Under the pieces are notes generated by a model. The model worked only from the letters and a program-made list of their open reading frames with translations. It had not been told where the DNA came from and ran no database searches. This document shows positions 44,719-55,144 of a stretch of 64,000 nucleotides of DNA, in pieces (the first letter of the stretch is position 1; each line of letters starts with the position of its first letter). A program made the translations under genes and the position numbers. Location: NCBI GenBank assembly GCA_027491035.1, contig JAIXWZ010000061.1, forward strand, positions 1 to 64,000, read 5' to 3'. This stretch comes from Comamonadaceae bacterium. GTDB lineage: Bacteria; Pseudomonadota; Gammaproteobacteria; Burkholderiales; Burkholderiaceae_C.

Positions 44719-45030
44719 ATGCTTGCAAAAATCACGGCCAAAAACCAGCTCACCCTGCCCAAGAGCCTGACGCAGGCTGTGGGCGCGACCGAATACTTTG
44801 ATGTGGAGGCCCGGGGCGGGCAGCTCATCTTGACACCGGTGCGCATTCAGCGTGGCGATGCGGTGCGCGCCAAATTGGCTGAGCTTGACCTGACCCCGGA
44901 CGATATGGCCGCGGCTGTGGCCTGGGCCAGAGCGCCCGCCCTTGTTGCCGCTGTAGTCAACGAGTCCGCAGCCGCCTATGCTGTCAAATCCAAGGAGGCG
45001 GCTGCCAAAAAGGCCACGCCCAAAGCATGA
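44719..45030 (+). CDS. AbrB/MazE-like antitoxin
   Basis: MLAKITAKNQLTLPKSLTQAVGATEYFDVEARGGQLILTPVR, swapped-hairpin AbrB domain; 4-nt overlap with PIN gene. Confidence 0.82.
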   Translation: MLAKITAKNQLTLPKSLTQAVGATEYFDVEARGGQLILTPVRIQRGDAVRAKLAELDLTPDDMAAAVAWARAPALVAAVVNESAAAYAVKSKEAAAKKATPKA

Positions 45031-45482
45031 CCACTGCTGTTCGCGTGGTGCTGGACACCAACGTGGTTTTGTCTGCGTTGGTGTTTCGCGGTGGCGCAGC
45101 CGCTCAGGTGCGGCAGGCTTGGCAGGGAGGGCAGGTGCTGCCGCTGGCCAGCACAACCACGGTGCGTGAGCTGGTGCGCGTGTTGGCTTACCCCAAGTTC
45201 CGCTTGTCGCAAGCTGAGCAAGACGAGTTGCTGGCCGACTACTTGCCGTATGCCGAAACCGTTCGCATAACCCAGCCGCCACCCACGGTGCCCGATTGCC
45301 GCGATGTGCTGGATTTGCCGTTCATGCACTTGGCGGTGGTAGGCAAGGCGCAGGTGTTGGTATCTGGCGACCGCGATTTGCTGGCCATCTCGGCAGAGTT
45401 TGGACAGGCCTATGCATGCCCCATCGTACCCTTGGATTTTTTTTCAAAAACCTACTGTGCTCAGAAGGAACCGCAGCCATGA
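45027..45482 (+). CDS. PIN-domain toxin (putative TA toxin, PIN family)
   Basis: VRVVLDTNVVLSALVFRGG, TVRELVRVLAYPKFRLS, VLVSGDRDLLAIS acidic PIN residues. Confidence 0.87.
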   Translation: MTTAVRVVLDTNVVLSALVFRGGAAAQVRQAWQGGQVLPLASTTTVRELVRVLAYPKFRLSQAEQDELLADYLPYAETVRITQPPPTVPDCRDVLDLPFMHLAVVGKAQVLVSGDRDLLAISAEFGQAYACPIVPLDFFSKTYCAQKEPQP

Positions 45483-45737
45483 ACCAGCCCGGATACGCCA
45501 CAAAAGTCTGGGGGTCATGATGCGCCGCAAATCGGTGGATGGCTTGTCGCACTACCACCCACACCCTGGTCCATAAGCTCTTGGGCTACTGTGCGCGGGG
45601 CACTGTACTGGCTCTTAACTTCGGCGCGGATCGCGCGGGCTTGGGTCAGCCAGGCTTTGTTCTTGTGACCTTAGAAACTGCACTGAGCCACTGCCCCAGG
45701 CCCTCGTCTTTCGGGGCTGAGGCAGTGACGCTTGCAA

Positions 45738-46721
45738 TCAGTCGGCTTTGAAACCGGACGCCTTGACGGTCGGCTCCCAGAAAGCGCGCAAAGCCTGGTT
45801 GCGCTGCCGCGCCTCGGCCGGCGTGCTGGCGCGCGCCATGAAGTTGAGGTTGGCGATCCTGTCGCGCAGTTGCTTGTCACCCAGCGCGGTTGCGATGGCG
45901 GAGCTCCACTTCTGGACCACAGGCGCCGGCGTGTTCCTGGGCAGACACACTGAAAAAATCGACGACGCGGTGAGGTTCTTGTAGCCCAGTTCCGCAAAGG
46001 TGGGCACATCCGGCAAGAGCGACGAGCGCTGCTCCCCTGACAGGCCGAGCACACGGATTCTGCCGGCCTTGTGGTGCTCGACGAAATCGCCGACGTAGGC
46101 CAGTCCAGAGCTGAACTGGTTACCGATCAAGCCAGGCATCATGGCGGCCGCGCCCGAGAAAGGGACGTCGGTCATCTTGACCCCGAACTCCCTGCCGATC
46201 ATCAGGCCCAGCAGGTAGGTTGGGCCGCCCAGGGCACCATGACCAAAATTGGCTTGGGCGGGGTTTTCCTTGACGCGATCGACGTACTGCGCCAGGGTCT
46301 TGGCGGGCGAGGCCGCCGGCACAGCCAGAGCCATGGCCGACTCAGCGACCGTTGAGGCGACGACCAGATCGAGATCAGGGTCGTAGTTGAGCTTTTGGTA
46401 GACCAGCGGATAGATGGTGCTGAAGAAATCCGGGCACATCATGGCCACACTGCCATCGGCAGGCATCGATTTGAGCAGGTCGATGGCAATCCGACCGCCG
46501 GCGCCGGGCTTGTTGTCAACGATCACCGTCTGGCCCAGGGGCTCGCGGATTCTTTCTGCCAGCATCCGCGCAATCGAATCGAGCGTACCGCCCGGCGCGA
46601 AACCCACCAGCAACTTGTAGGGCTGCTGCTGCGCGCTCTGGGCTTGCACGCCCGGGGCAATGACTGCGGCAATCGCGACGCCGGCGGCCAGCGAGCGCAC
46701 AAAGTTTTTGAGATGTTTCAT
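45738..46721 (-). CDS. Bug-family (TctC-like) substrate-binding protein
   Basis: MKHLKNFVRSLAAGVAIAAVIAPGVQAQ; YKLLVGFAPGGTLDSIARMLAERI, VDNKPGAGGRIAIDLLKSMPADGSV. Confidence 0.9.
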   Translation of the reverse strand: MKHLKNFVRSLAAGVAIAAVIAPGVQAQSAQQQPYKLLVGFAPGGTLDSIARMLAERIREPLGQTVIVDNKPGAGGRIAIDLLKSMPADGSVAMMCPDFFSTIYPLVYQKLNYDPDLDLVVASTVAESAMALAVPAASPAKTLAQYVDRVKENPAQANFGHGALGGPTYLLGLMIGREFGVKMTDVPFSGAAAMMPGLIGNQFSSGLAYVGDFVEHHKAGRIRVLGLSGEQRSSLLPDVPTFAELGYKNLTASSIFSVCLPRNTPAPVVQKWSSAIATALGDKQLRDRIANLNFMARASTPAEARQRNQALRAFWEPTVKASGFKAD

Positions 46722-46907
46722 GCCTACTCCTAGAAAAACCAAGTGCTTGAATTAAACGACATGTCCGGACAACTGTAAAGATTGGGACATTCCCGCACTT
46801 GCCCGCTTGTCTCCTCCTCGGGTCAGGAACCATAATTTGTCCGGTTAAGTCGCCAGTTGCGGTTTTTATCCGGTGAATCTTGCAGTCCTTGCGTGAAAGG
46901 CCAGACC

Positions 46908-47459
46908 ATGATGTATCCCATGCTTGCCGTCGCGCAAATCGGCTCCCCCCTGCGCGAGAAGATCGCCACCATCGCCGCCCACGGTGGCGATACACGCTTT
47001 TTCCAGTTTGCGGCCCAAGCGCCGCACATCGTTGAGCTTTACTGGGTGCAGTTCTACCAGGACGTGTTCTTCAAGGGTGTGTTGCCGGTGCGCCTCAAGG
47101 AGATCGTGCGCCTCCGGCTGGCAGCCCTCAACGGATGCTCTTTCTGTCAAGTCGGTGACCGCGCATCAGCCATCGCCAACGGCGTGACGCCGACCGAGGT
47201 CGATGCGCTCTTTGGCGACGGGCAATGCCCCAGTTTTTCGGCCACCGAGCAGGCCGCCGCAGACGCCGCGACGCGAATGTCGAACTTCGACAGCGAAGCT
47301 GTGCTCGACGAAGCACTGCAGGCCAGACTGACACAGCACCTGAGCGCCTCGGAACTGGTGGAGTTGTTCACGGTCATCGGCATCCTCACCGGGATGGCGC
47401 GCATGTTGCTGGCCGCTGGCTTTATCAGCCGGACCTGCGAAATCTTGCCGCAAGACTGA
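46908..47459 (+). CDS. Carboxymuconolactone decarboxylase family protein
   Basis: LPVRLKEIVRLRLAALNGCSFCQVGDRASAIANGVTPTEVDAL (AhpD-like CxxC context). Confidence 0.85.
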   Translation: MMYPMLAVAQIGSPLREKIATIAAHGGDTRFFQFAAQAPHIVELYWVQFYQDVFFKGVLPVRLKEIVRLRLAALNGCSFCQVGDRASAIANGVTPTEVDALFGDGQCPSFSATEQAAADAATRMSNFDSEAVLDEALQARLTQHLSASELVELFTVIGILTGMARMLLAAGFISRTCEILPQD

Positions 47460-47696
47460 GGCCGCAGCCTCGGGGCGATGGATTGCGCTGCGCAGTTGGC
47501 GCCCCGCGTGACCCGTTGCGCGCCTGGTGCCGGCCTGCGGTGTCACTGGGTTCGATGGCAAAGCCGCCGAGACGGGCCATGGCCTGAGCGGGGATAATGC
47601 TCGGTTGATGCGCGGGCGGGCTTTTTGCCCGCCGGCCAGGCCCGATTTCATCGCTTGTCACGCCGACGGGCGTCCAGCAACCCACCCACCCACACC

Positions 47697-49358
<1,662 letters not shown>

Positions 49359-49426
49359 AGCCCGGACCTGGGCTCGGGATCATCTCTGCTCGATCGGTGC
49401 CTGGCGTGGCGCGTTCGGCGCGCGGC

Positions 49427-49515
49427 GTCATTGCGGGCGCAGCGAAGCAATCCAGGCGTTTTTGCTTGATGGGCCGCCGTCTGGATTGCCACGGGCCTGC
49501 GGCCCTCGCAATGAC
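49427..49515. repeat. Dispersed-type intergenic palindromic repeat (GTCATTGCG...CGCAATGAC)
   Basis: GTCATTGCGGGCGCAGCGAAGCAATCCAGG ... CTGGATTGCCACGGGCCTGCGGCCCTCGCAATGAC. Confidence 0.75.
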
Positions 49516-49532
49516 GAACGAGGGGGCTGGCC

Positions 49533-50087
49533 ATGAACGCTGAGCGTGCGTCGTCTGACGAGGCGGTGCTGGCCCGCACCCGGGCCTGGCTCGAAAAGGC
49601 GGTCATTGGCCTGAACCTGTGTCCTTTTGCCAAGGCGGTGTACGTCAAGCAGCAAGTTCGCTGGGTGGTCAGCCAGGCGCGGCATGTCGACGACCTGCTC
49701 GAAGAGCTCGATCGCGAGCTCGACTTGCTGGTGCAGACGCCGGCCGAGCAGATCGACACCACGCTCATCGTCCATCCGACGCTGTTTGCGGATTTTCTGG
49801 ACTTCAATGACTTCCTCGATCTGGCCGATCGCGTGCTCGAAGAGCATGGGCTTGAGGGCGTGATCCAGATCGCCAGCTTTCATCCGCAGTTCCAGTTCGA
49901 GGGCACCGAGCCCGAGGACATGGGCAACTACAGCAACCGCGCGCCTTACGCCACGCTGCATTTGCTGCGCGAGGACAGCGTTGAGCGGGCGGTCGACGGC
50001 CTGGCCGATCCCGATGCAATCTACCAAGACAACATCCGCACCTTAGAAAAGCTCGGGCCAGAAGGCTGGAAGAAGCTCGGCCTGTGA
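49533..50087 (+). CDS. DUF1415 family protein
   Basis: WLEKAVIGLNLCPFAKAVYVKQQVRWVVS...NYSNRAPYATLHLLREDSVERAV. Confidence 0.85.
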   Translation: MNAERASSDEAVLARTRAWLEKAVIGLNLCPFAKAVYVKQQVRWVVSQARHVDDLLEELDRELDLLVQTPAEQIDTTLIVHPTLFADFLDFNDFLDLADRVLEEHGLEGVIQIASFHPQFQFEGTEPEDMGNYSNRAPYATLHLLREDSVERAVDGLADPDAIYQDNIRTLEKLGPEGWKKLGL

Positions 50088-50099
50088 GGCCGGCGCGCC

Positions 50100-50381
50100 T
50101 CAAGCGGCTGCGAGCTTGCCTTCGGCCTTGTCCAGCCACAGCTGCAGGCTGCCCAGCAAATCGGCCTGGCTGAAGGAGCAGCTTTCTTCGCTAAAAAGGG
50201 CCGAGGACTCGAGCCGGTTGCTCAATTCCTGTAGCACCGTGGTGTAGGGCGCCGGCAGCGCCTCGAGCAGAGCTTGCGAGCCCAGCGCACCGGTGCACAG
50301 CTCGGTCATGCTGCTTTGGCCTTGCTGCACTCGCACGAGGCAGGCGCGGATCGCCTGCAGCTCTTGCTGCGCGGCGCTCAT
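50100..50381 (-). CDS. Hypothetical 93-aa protein
   Basis: ATG overlaps the stop of the upstream MFS gene (ATGA); co-directional. Confidence 0.6.
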   Translation of the reverse strand: MSAAQQELQAIRACLVRVQQGQSSMTELCTGALGSQALLEALPAPYTTVLQELSNRLESSALFSEESCSFSQADLLGSLQLWLDKAEGKLAAA

Positions 50382-51544
50382 GCCGACGACCTTTGCAGGC
50401 GGGCCAGGCGGGCGGGCTCGCCCTTGAAGTCAGGCAGCAGGCTCAGCAAAGCCAGCACCACGCAGGGAACCCCCACCCAAGACAGCTGGCCCATGCCCAC
50501 AGTGCTGATCAGCGAGCCGCCGGCGGCTGCGCCCAGCGCCGCGCCCACGTAGAGCATGGAGCTGTTGAGGCTGATGAGCATCGGCGCTTGTGAGGGCGCC
50601 AGGCTGATCAGCCGACTCTGCTGCGGCGCCATCGAGCCAAAGCTGTTCAGGCCCCAGACCACCAGCGCCAGCGTGGTCAGCACCGTGTGGCCGGCCGTCA
50701 GGGGCAGCACGGCCATCATCAGGGCCACGACGGTCAGCTGGATGGCCGTGGTGCGCAGCACCCCGAAGCGGTCGGCCGCCCAGCCGCCCATGAGCGTGCC
50801 AATCACGCCTGCGCAACCGAAGATGGCCAGCACCACCGACAGGCCGGTGGCATCGAGCCCGTCGAGCTCTTGCAGCACCGGACCGATATAGGTGAACACG
50901 CCAAAGATGGCAGTAAACATCAGCAAGGTGCGCAGCCACACCCGCCAGACCGGCCACTGGCCAGCGGCCGTGCGCAGGCTGCCGGTGACCACGCTGCCGG
51001 TGGTCGCGGCCGGCACCAGCCGGGTGGCCAGCAGCCAGACGCACACACTGGCGGCCGCAGCGAGCCACAGCGGCCAGCGCCAGCCCCACTGCAGGCCGAT
51101 CCAGGTGCCCACCGGCACGCCGACCGCGTAGCACACGCTTTGGCCGAGGTTGGCAATCGACAGGGCGCGGCCGCGCTGGGCCACCGGCACCAGGCTGACC
51201 GCGGTGGCCGATGCAGCAGCGGTGAACATGACGCCCGCGCCCATGACCACCCGCCCGATCATGAGCCAGCTCAGGCTGGGGGCCAGCGCGCTGATCAGGC
51301 TGCCCGCGCTGAACAGGCCGAGGGCCAGCAAGATGGTCCGGCGTCGGCTCCAGTGCCCGGTGGCCAGGATGAGCATGGGAGCCAGCACCGCTGCGCCCAG
51401 TGCATAGGCGGTCATCGCCTGGCCTGTGGCCGCCAGGCTCACCCCGAGGGCCACGCTGACCGGCTCGAGGATGCCGCCGAGCACGAAGGCGCTGCTGCCG
51501 ATGATGAGGTTGCAGAAAGCGAAAAAGTACAGCAGGGAGGGCAT
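50378..51544 (-). CDS. MFS transporter
   Basis: 12-TM protein; VLAPMLILATGHWSRRRTILLALGLFSAGSL. Confidence 0.88.
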   Translation of the reverse strand: MPSLLYFFAFCNLIIGSSAFVLGGILEPVSVALGVSLAATGQAMTAYALGAAVLAPMLILATGHWSRRRTILLALGLFSAGSLISALAPSLSWLMIGRVVMGAGVMFTAAASATAVSLVPVAQRGRALSIANLGQSVCYAVGVPVGTWIGLQWGWRWPLWLAAAASVCVWLLATRLVPAATTGSVVTGSLRTAAGQWPVWRVWLRTLLMFTAIFGVFTYIGPVLQELDGLDATGLSVVLAIFGCAGVIGTLMGGWAADRFGVLRTTAIQLTVVALMMAVLPLTAGHTVLTTLALVVWGLNSFGSMAPQQSRLISLAPSQAPMLISLNSSMLYVGAALGAAAGGSLISTVGMGQLSWVGVPCVVLALLSLLPDFKGEPARLARLQRSSA

Positions 51545-51572
51545 GGGGGCGTGGGCCTGTGGGCGCGGCAAC

Positions 51573-53714
51573 TCAGAGCTGCGCGCCAATCGATGCGTAG
51601 ATGCGCGGCGCGTAGTAGGTTTTGCTGCGCTCGTGGATGCTCGCCCCAGCGTCCCGGTAGGAGCGGCTGCGTTCGACCGGCGCGTCGCCCAGGTTGTACA
51701 CGCCCACCCGCCAAAAGCCTTTGCGGGGCACCGAATGGCCCACGTGTGCATCGAGCGTGATGCGCGCGCGCTCGCGCCCACTGAGGGTGGGGGTGCTCAG
51801 GGAGGCCGGGCCGTTGAGGCTGGCCGACAGGCCACCGAAGGTGCCACCCGTGCGGCGCATCGGCTTGGCTGCGCCCAGGCTGAGGGTGTAGCTGGGCTGG
51901 CCCGGGATGGCCGTGCCCTCGCGCGGGCCGTCGCTCATGCGCGATTGCAGCACGGTCGCGTTGGCCGTGAGCATCCAGTCGCGCGCCCAGCCGCTGCTCG
52001 CCAGCGGCCGCTTGAGGTCGCCCTCCAGGCCAACCGTGTGGGCGCTGCCGATGTTTTGCCGCTGGGAAACCCACTGGCCCGACTGCTCGAACAGCTCGGT
52101 GGCGATCACATCGCCTGTGCGGCGCATGAACAGGCTCAAGCCGGCCTGGCCTTGGCCGGGCAGGCGTTGCTCAACGCCGATGTCAAAGGTTTGGGTCACC
52201 TCGGGGCGCAAATTGGGGTTGCCCAACTGGTCGGGGTTGGTCGGGCTGTTGTCGCCCTGGCTGGGCACGGCGCGGTCGAGCAGGTCCCACACGCTGGGCT
52301 GGCGCGTCACGCGGGCGATGTTCATGCGCCACTGCGCGGTTTCGCTAATTGGAGTGCGGGTGTGCAGCGAGGGCTGCCAGAAGTCCAGTTGCTGCTGGCT
52401 GCGCGCCGTGTTGACCTGCGACTGCAGCCGCACCGACTCGCCGCGCAGGCCCAGGGTCAGCGTGGTCTTGGCGGGCAACTCCCACTCGTTTTGGCCCCAC
52501 AGCGCCAGCCGCTCGATGCGCGATTGCAGCCGCTCCAGGCCGACGCTGCCGAAGGCGCTGTCAAGGCTGCTGCCGTGGGCCTGGCGGTTCTCGTATTCGA
52601 TGCCGGTCATCCACAGCAGCGATTCGCGCGAGCCGGTGAGCTTGGACTTGAGCTGCCAGGTTGACTCGGTGCGGTCTTCGTCGTAGCGGGTGCCTGCCGC
52701 GCGCTGGCGCAGCAGCTCGTCGCTTTGGCGATTGCCCGACCAGCTGGTCTCGAGCTTGCCCACGCCCAGGCGGCGCGTCCAGTCACCGCCGAGCTGCCAA
52801 GAGTCGCGCTCGGTTTTCGAGGTTTCCGATCGCAATGTGCTGCCATCGCTCAGGCGCTGTAGGTAGCTGCCATCGGTGCTCGAGCCGCTGATGTTGCCGC
52901 GCAGCGAGACTTGGTCGCGGCCGATGCGCCCGCTCAGCCGGGGGATGAGCATCCAGTCGCGCCGCTCGGTGCGGCTGCGCGCATCCGATCGGCTCAAGGT
53001 CGTGGGCGATTGGGTCTCGAGCTCCTGATTGAAGCCGCTGTAGCTGTCGGCCAGCCACACCCCCATGAAGAACGACCAGGGCGGCCGGCTGGGCGTCTGG
53101 GCATCACCGCCAATGGGGCCGGTGCGCATGAGCCACAGGCGTGGGTTGTGATCGCCAAAAGCCACGTTGTCGGTCAGGCGGAACATGGCGCTGCGCTGCG
53201 GCGAGGCCTGGCGCAGCACGATGTTGACCGTGCCTCCACTGGAGCCGGAAAACTCGGCACTGGGCGAGCGCACGATTTCAATGCGCTCGATCAGGTCGGC
53301 CGGCAATTGGTCGATGGGCAGCTGCGCGCGACCGGCTGAGCGCTGGCCGTCGATCATCACGCGGGTGGCGCTGCCGTCGAGTCCGCGCATGCGAATTTCG
53401 ATGCCGCCATTGGCACCGGTGGTCACCTGCAGGCCGGGCAGCTGGCGCAGCACATCGACCGTGGTGTCCACACCCATCTGCTCGATGTCCTGCCGGTCCA
53501 CCACGACCAGCGAGCCGGCCGCCTGGAAGCGCTCCTCGATCGAGCGGCGCGAGCTGATCACCACCTCGCGCAGGCTCTGGCCGCTGGTCACGGGCCCGCC
53601 CGGACCTTCTTCCGGCCCCATTTGCGCCTGGCTGACAGCGGCCGTCAGGGTGCTGGCGAGCAGCACGGCGGCATGAAAAGCGCGGGCTGGGCGTGGGGTG
53701 CGGGTGTCGGTCAT
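51573..53714 (-). CDS. TonB-dependent outer-membrane receptor
   Basis: Signal peptide; plug VVVDRQDIEQMGVDTTVDVLRQLPGLQV...RMRGLDGSATRVMIDGQR...IERIEIVRSPSAEFSGSSGGTVNIVLR; beta-barrel C-terminus. Confidence 0.92.
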   Translation of the reverse strand: MTDTRTPRPARAFHAAVLLASTLTAAVSQAQMGPEEGPGGPVTSGQSLREVVISSRRSIEERFQAAGSLVVVDRQDIEQMGVDTTVDVLRQLPGLQVTTGANGGIEIRMRGLDGSATRVMIDGQRSAGRAQLPIDQLPADLIERIEIVRSPSAEFSGSSGGTVNIVLRQASPQRSAMFRLTDNVAFGDHNPRLWLMRTGPIGGDAQTPSRPPWSFFMGVWLADSYSGFNQELETQSPTTLSRSDARSRTERRDWMLIPRLSGRIGRDQVSLRGNISGSSTDGSYLQRLSDGSTLRSETSKTERDSWQLGGDWTRRLGVGKLETSWSGNRQSDELLRQRAAGTRYDEDRTESTWQLKSKLTGSRESLLWMTGIEYENRQAHGSSLDSAFGSVGLERLQSRIERLALWGQNEWELPAKTTLTLGLRGESVRLQSQVNTARSQQQLDFWQPSLHTRTPISETAQWRMNIARVTRQPSVWDLLDRAVPSQGDNSPTNPDQLGNPNLRPEVTQTFDIGVEQRLPGQGQAGLSLFMRRTGDVIATELFEQSGQWVSQRQNIGSAHTVGLEGDLKRPLASSGWARDWMLTANATVLQSRMSDGPREGTAIPGQPSYTLSLGAAKPMRRTGGTFGGLSASLNGPASLSTPTLSGRERARITLDAHVGHSVPRKGFWRVGVYNLGDAPVERSRSYRDAGASIHERSKTYYAPRIYASIGAQL

Positions 53715-53809
53715 GATGGCTGTGGCGTGCGGTGCGCCGGTGTGGCCGCGAGGCAGTCGATTATCCGGGAGTGGGCCCGGCGGCGCTGGAGGCGGGCTCT
53801 GGCGCGCTG

Positions 53810-54358
53810 TCAGCGCAGGCGCAGCGGCGTGATCTCGACCGTGGCTGCGCCGTTGCCGATCCAGATTTGGCCGTCTTGCACGGTCACCTGCAGTTGCATG
53901 CTGCGCTCGCTCAGGCCTGCCAAGGCCTGGCTTTGCGCCGCCTCGATCTGCCAGACGGCCAGGTTGTCGGCCCGCGTGATCTTGTTTTCCAGGCCCTTCC
54001 ACCACACCGGCGTGCTGCTGGCGTGGCTGTACACGCTCACTTGTTCAGAGCGTCCGGCGGCCCGCATCAGCCGCTTGTCATCGGGTTGGCCCACGTCGAT
54101 CCAGTGCCGCAGGGCGCCGGTGTAGTCGCGGTGCCAGAGCGCGGCTTCATCGACATCCCACAGGTCCTTGGCAAACTCGAGTTGACCGGCCTCATCGCTG
54201 CTGGCCACATTCAGGGCAAAGGCCAGCAGCCGCACCATCATGCGCTCGTCGGTCTCCGAGGGATGGCGTGCGAGGGTGACCGCATGGTCGGCATACAGCG
54301 CGCGGTCCATGTCTGCGATCTGCAACTGCGCTTTGTAGATGGTGGCCTTCAATGCCAT
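53810..54358 (-). CDS. YaeQ family protein
   Basis: MALKATIYKAQLQIADMDRALYADHAVTLARHPSETDERMMVRLLAFAL...DLWDVDEAALWHRDYTGALRHWIDVGQPD. Confidence 0.93.
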   Translation of the reverse strand: MALKATIYKAQLQIADMDRALYADHAVTLARHPSETDERMMVRLLAFALNVASSDEAGQLEFAKDLWDVDEAALWHRDYTGALRHWIDVGQPDDKRLMRAAGRSEQVSVYSHASSTPVWWKGLENKITRADNLAVWQIEAAQSQALAGLSERSMQLQVTVQDGQIWIGNGAATVEITPLRLR

Positions 54359-54448
54359 GCTTGCTGCTCCGGTGAGGCAAAACCTCCATTGGAACTCATA
54401 AGCTGCAACCCATGAACCGCAAGCCATGAACCGGGCGCCGGTTGCCGC

Positions 54449-55096
54449 TCAAAAAGGCGGCGGGCTTTCAAAGTGCAGGCTCAACCCGCTGATCGGATGC
54501 GCCAGCATCAGCGCACTGGCGTGCAGCAGCAGCCGCGGCGCTCGCCGGTCGGCTTCATTGCCGTAGAGTGCGTCGCCCACGATCGGATGGCCAATGGCTT
54601 GCAGGTGCACGCGCAGCTGGTGGGTGCGCCCGCTCAGTGGCTGCAGCAGCAAGCGTGTTGTGCCCTGCGCGTGCTCAAGGATCTGCCAGCGGGTCTGGCT
54701 GGGCTTGCCGTGGACGGGGTCGACTTTTTGCAGCGGCCGGCGGGGCCAATCGACGGTCAGCGCAAGATCGATCAGCCCTTGCCCCGTTGCGTCAGCTTGA
54801 AGCTGCCCGCGCACCACCGCAACGTAATGCTTGTGGATCTGGCGTGCTTCAAAGGCCTGGCTCAGCTGCCTCTGGCTGTGCGGGTGGCGCGCCATGATCA
54901 GCAGGCCCGAGGTGGCCATGTCAAGCCGGTGCACCGTCAAGGCTTCGGGCCAGCGCGCCTGCACCCGCGCGCTCATGCAGTCTTGCTTGTCCGGTCCGCG
55001 GCCGGGCACGGACAGCACGCCTGCGGGCTTGTCGAGCACCAGCAGGTCCGCGTCTTGGTAGATCAGGCGCTGCTCGATGCTGGGCGTGCATGACAT
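54449..55096 (-). CDS. RluA-family pseudouridine synthase
   Basis: LLVLDKPAGVLSVPGRG, VHRLDMATSGLLIMAR, LLQPLSGRTHQLRVHLQAIGHPIVGDALYG. Confidence 0.93.
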   Translation of the reverse strand: MSCTPSIEQRLIYQDADLLVLDKPAGVLSVPGRGPDKQDCMSARVQARWPEALTVHRLDMATSGLLIMARHPHSQRQLSQAFEARQIHKHYVAVVRGQLQADATGQGLIDLALTVDWPRRPLQKVDPVHGKPSQTRWQILEHAQGTTRLLLQPLSGRTHQLRVHLQAIGHPIVGDALYGNEADRRAPRLLLHASALMLAHPISGLSLHFESPPPF

Positions 55097-55144
55097 GGGG
55101 CGGCATTATCGGCGGGCAGCCCTGCGCTGTTACAGTGCCTGCCC

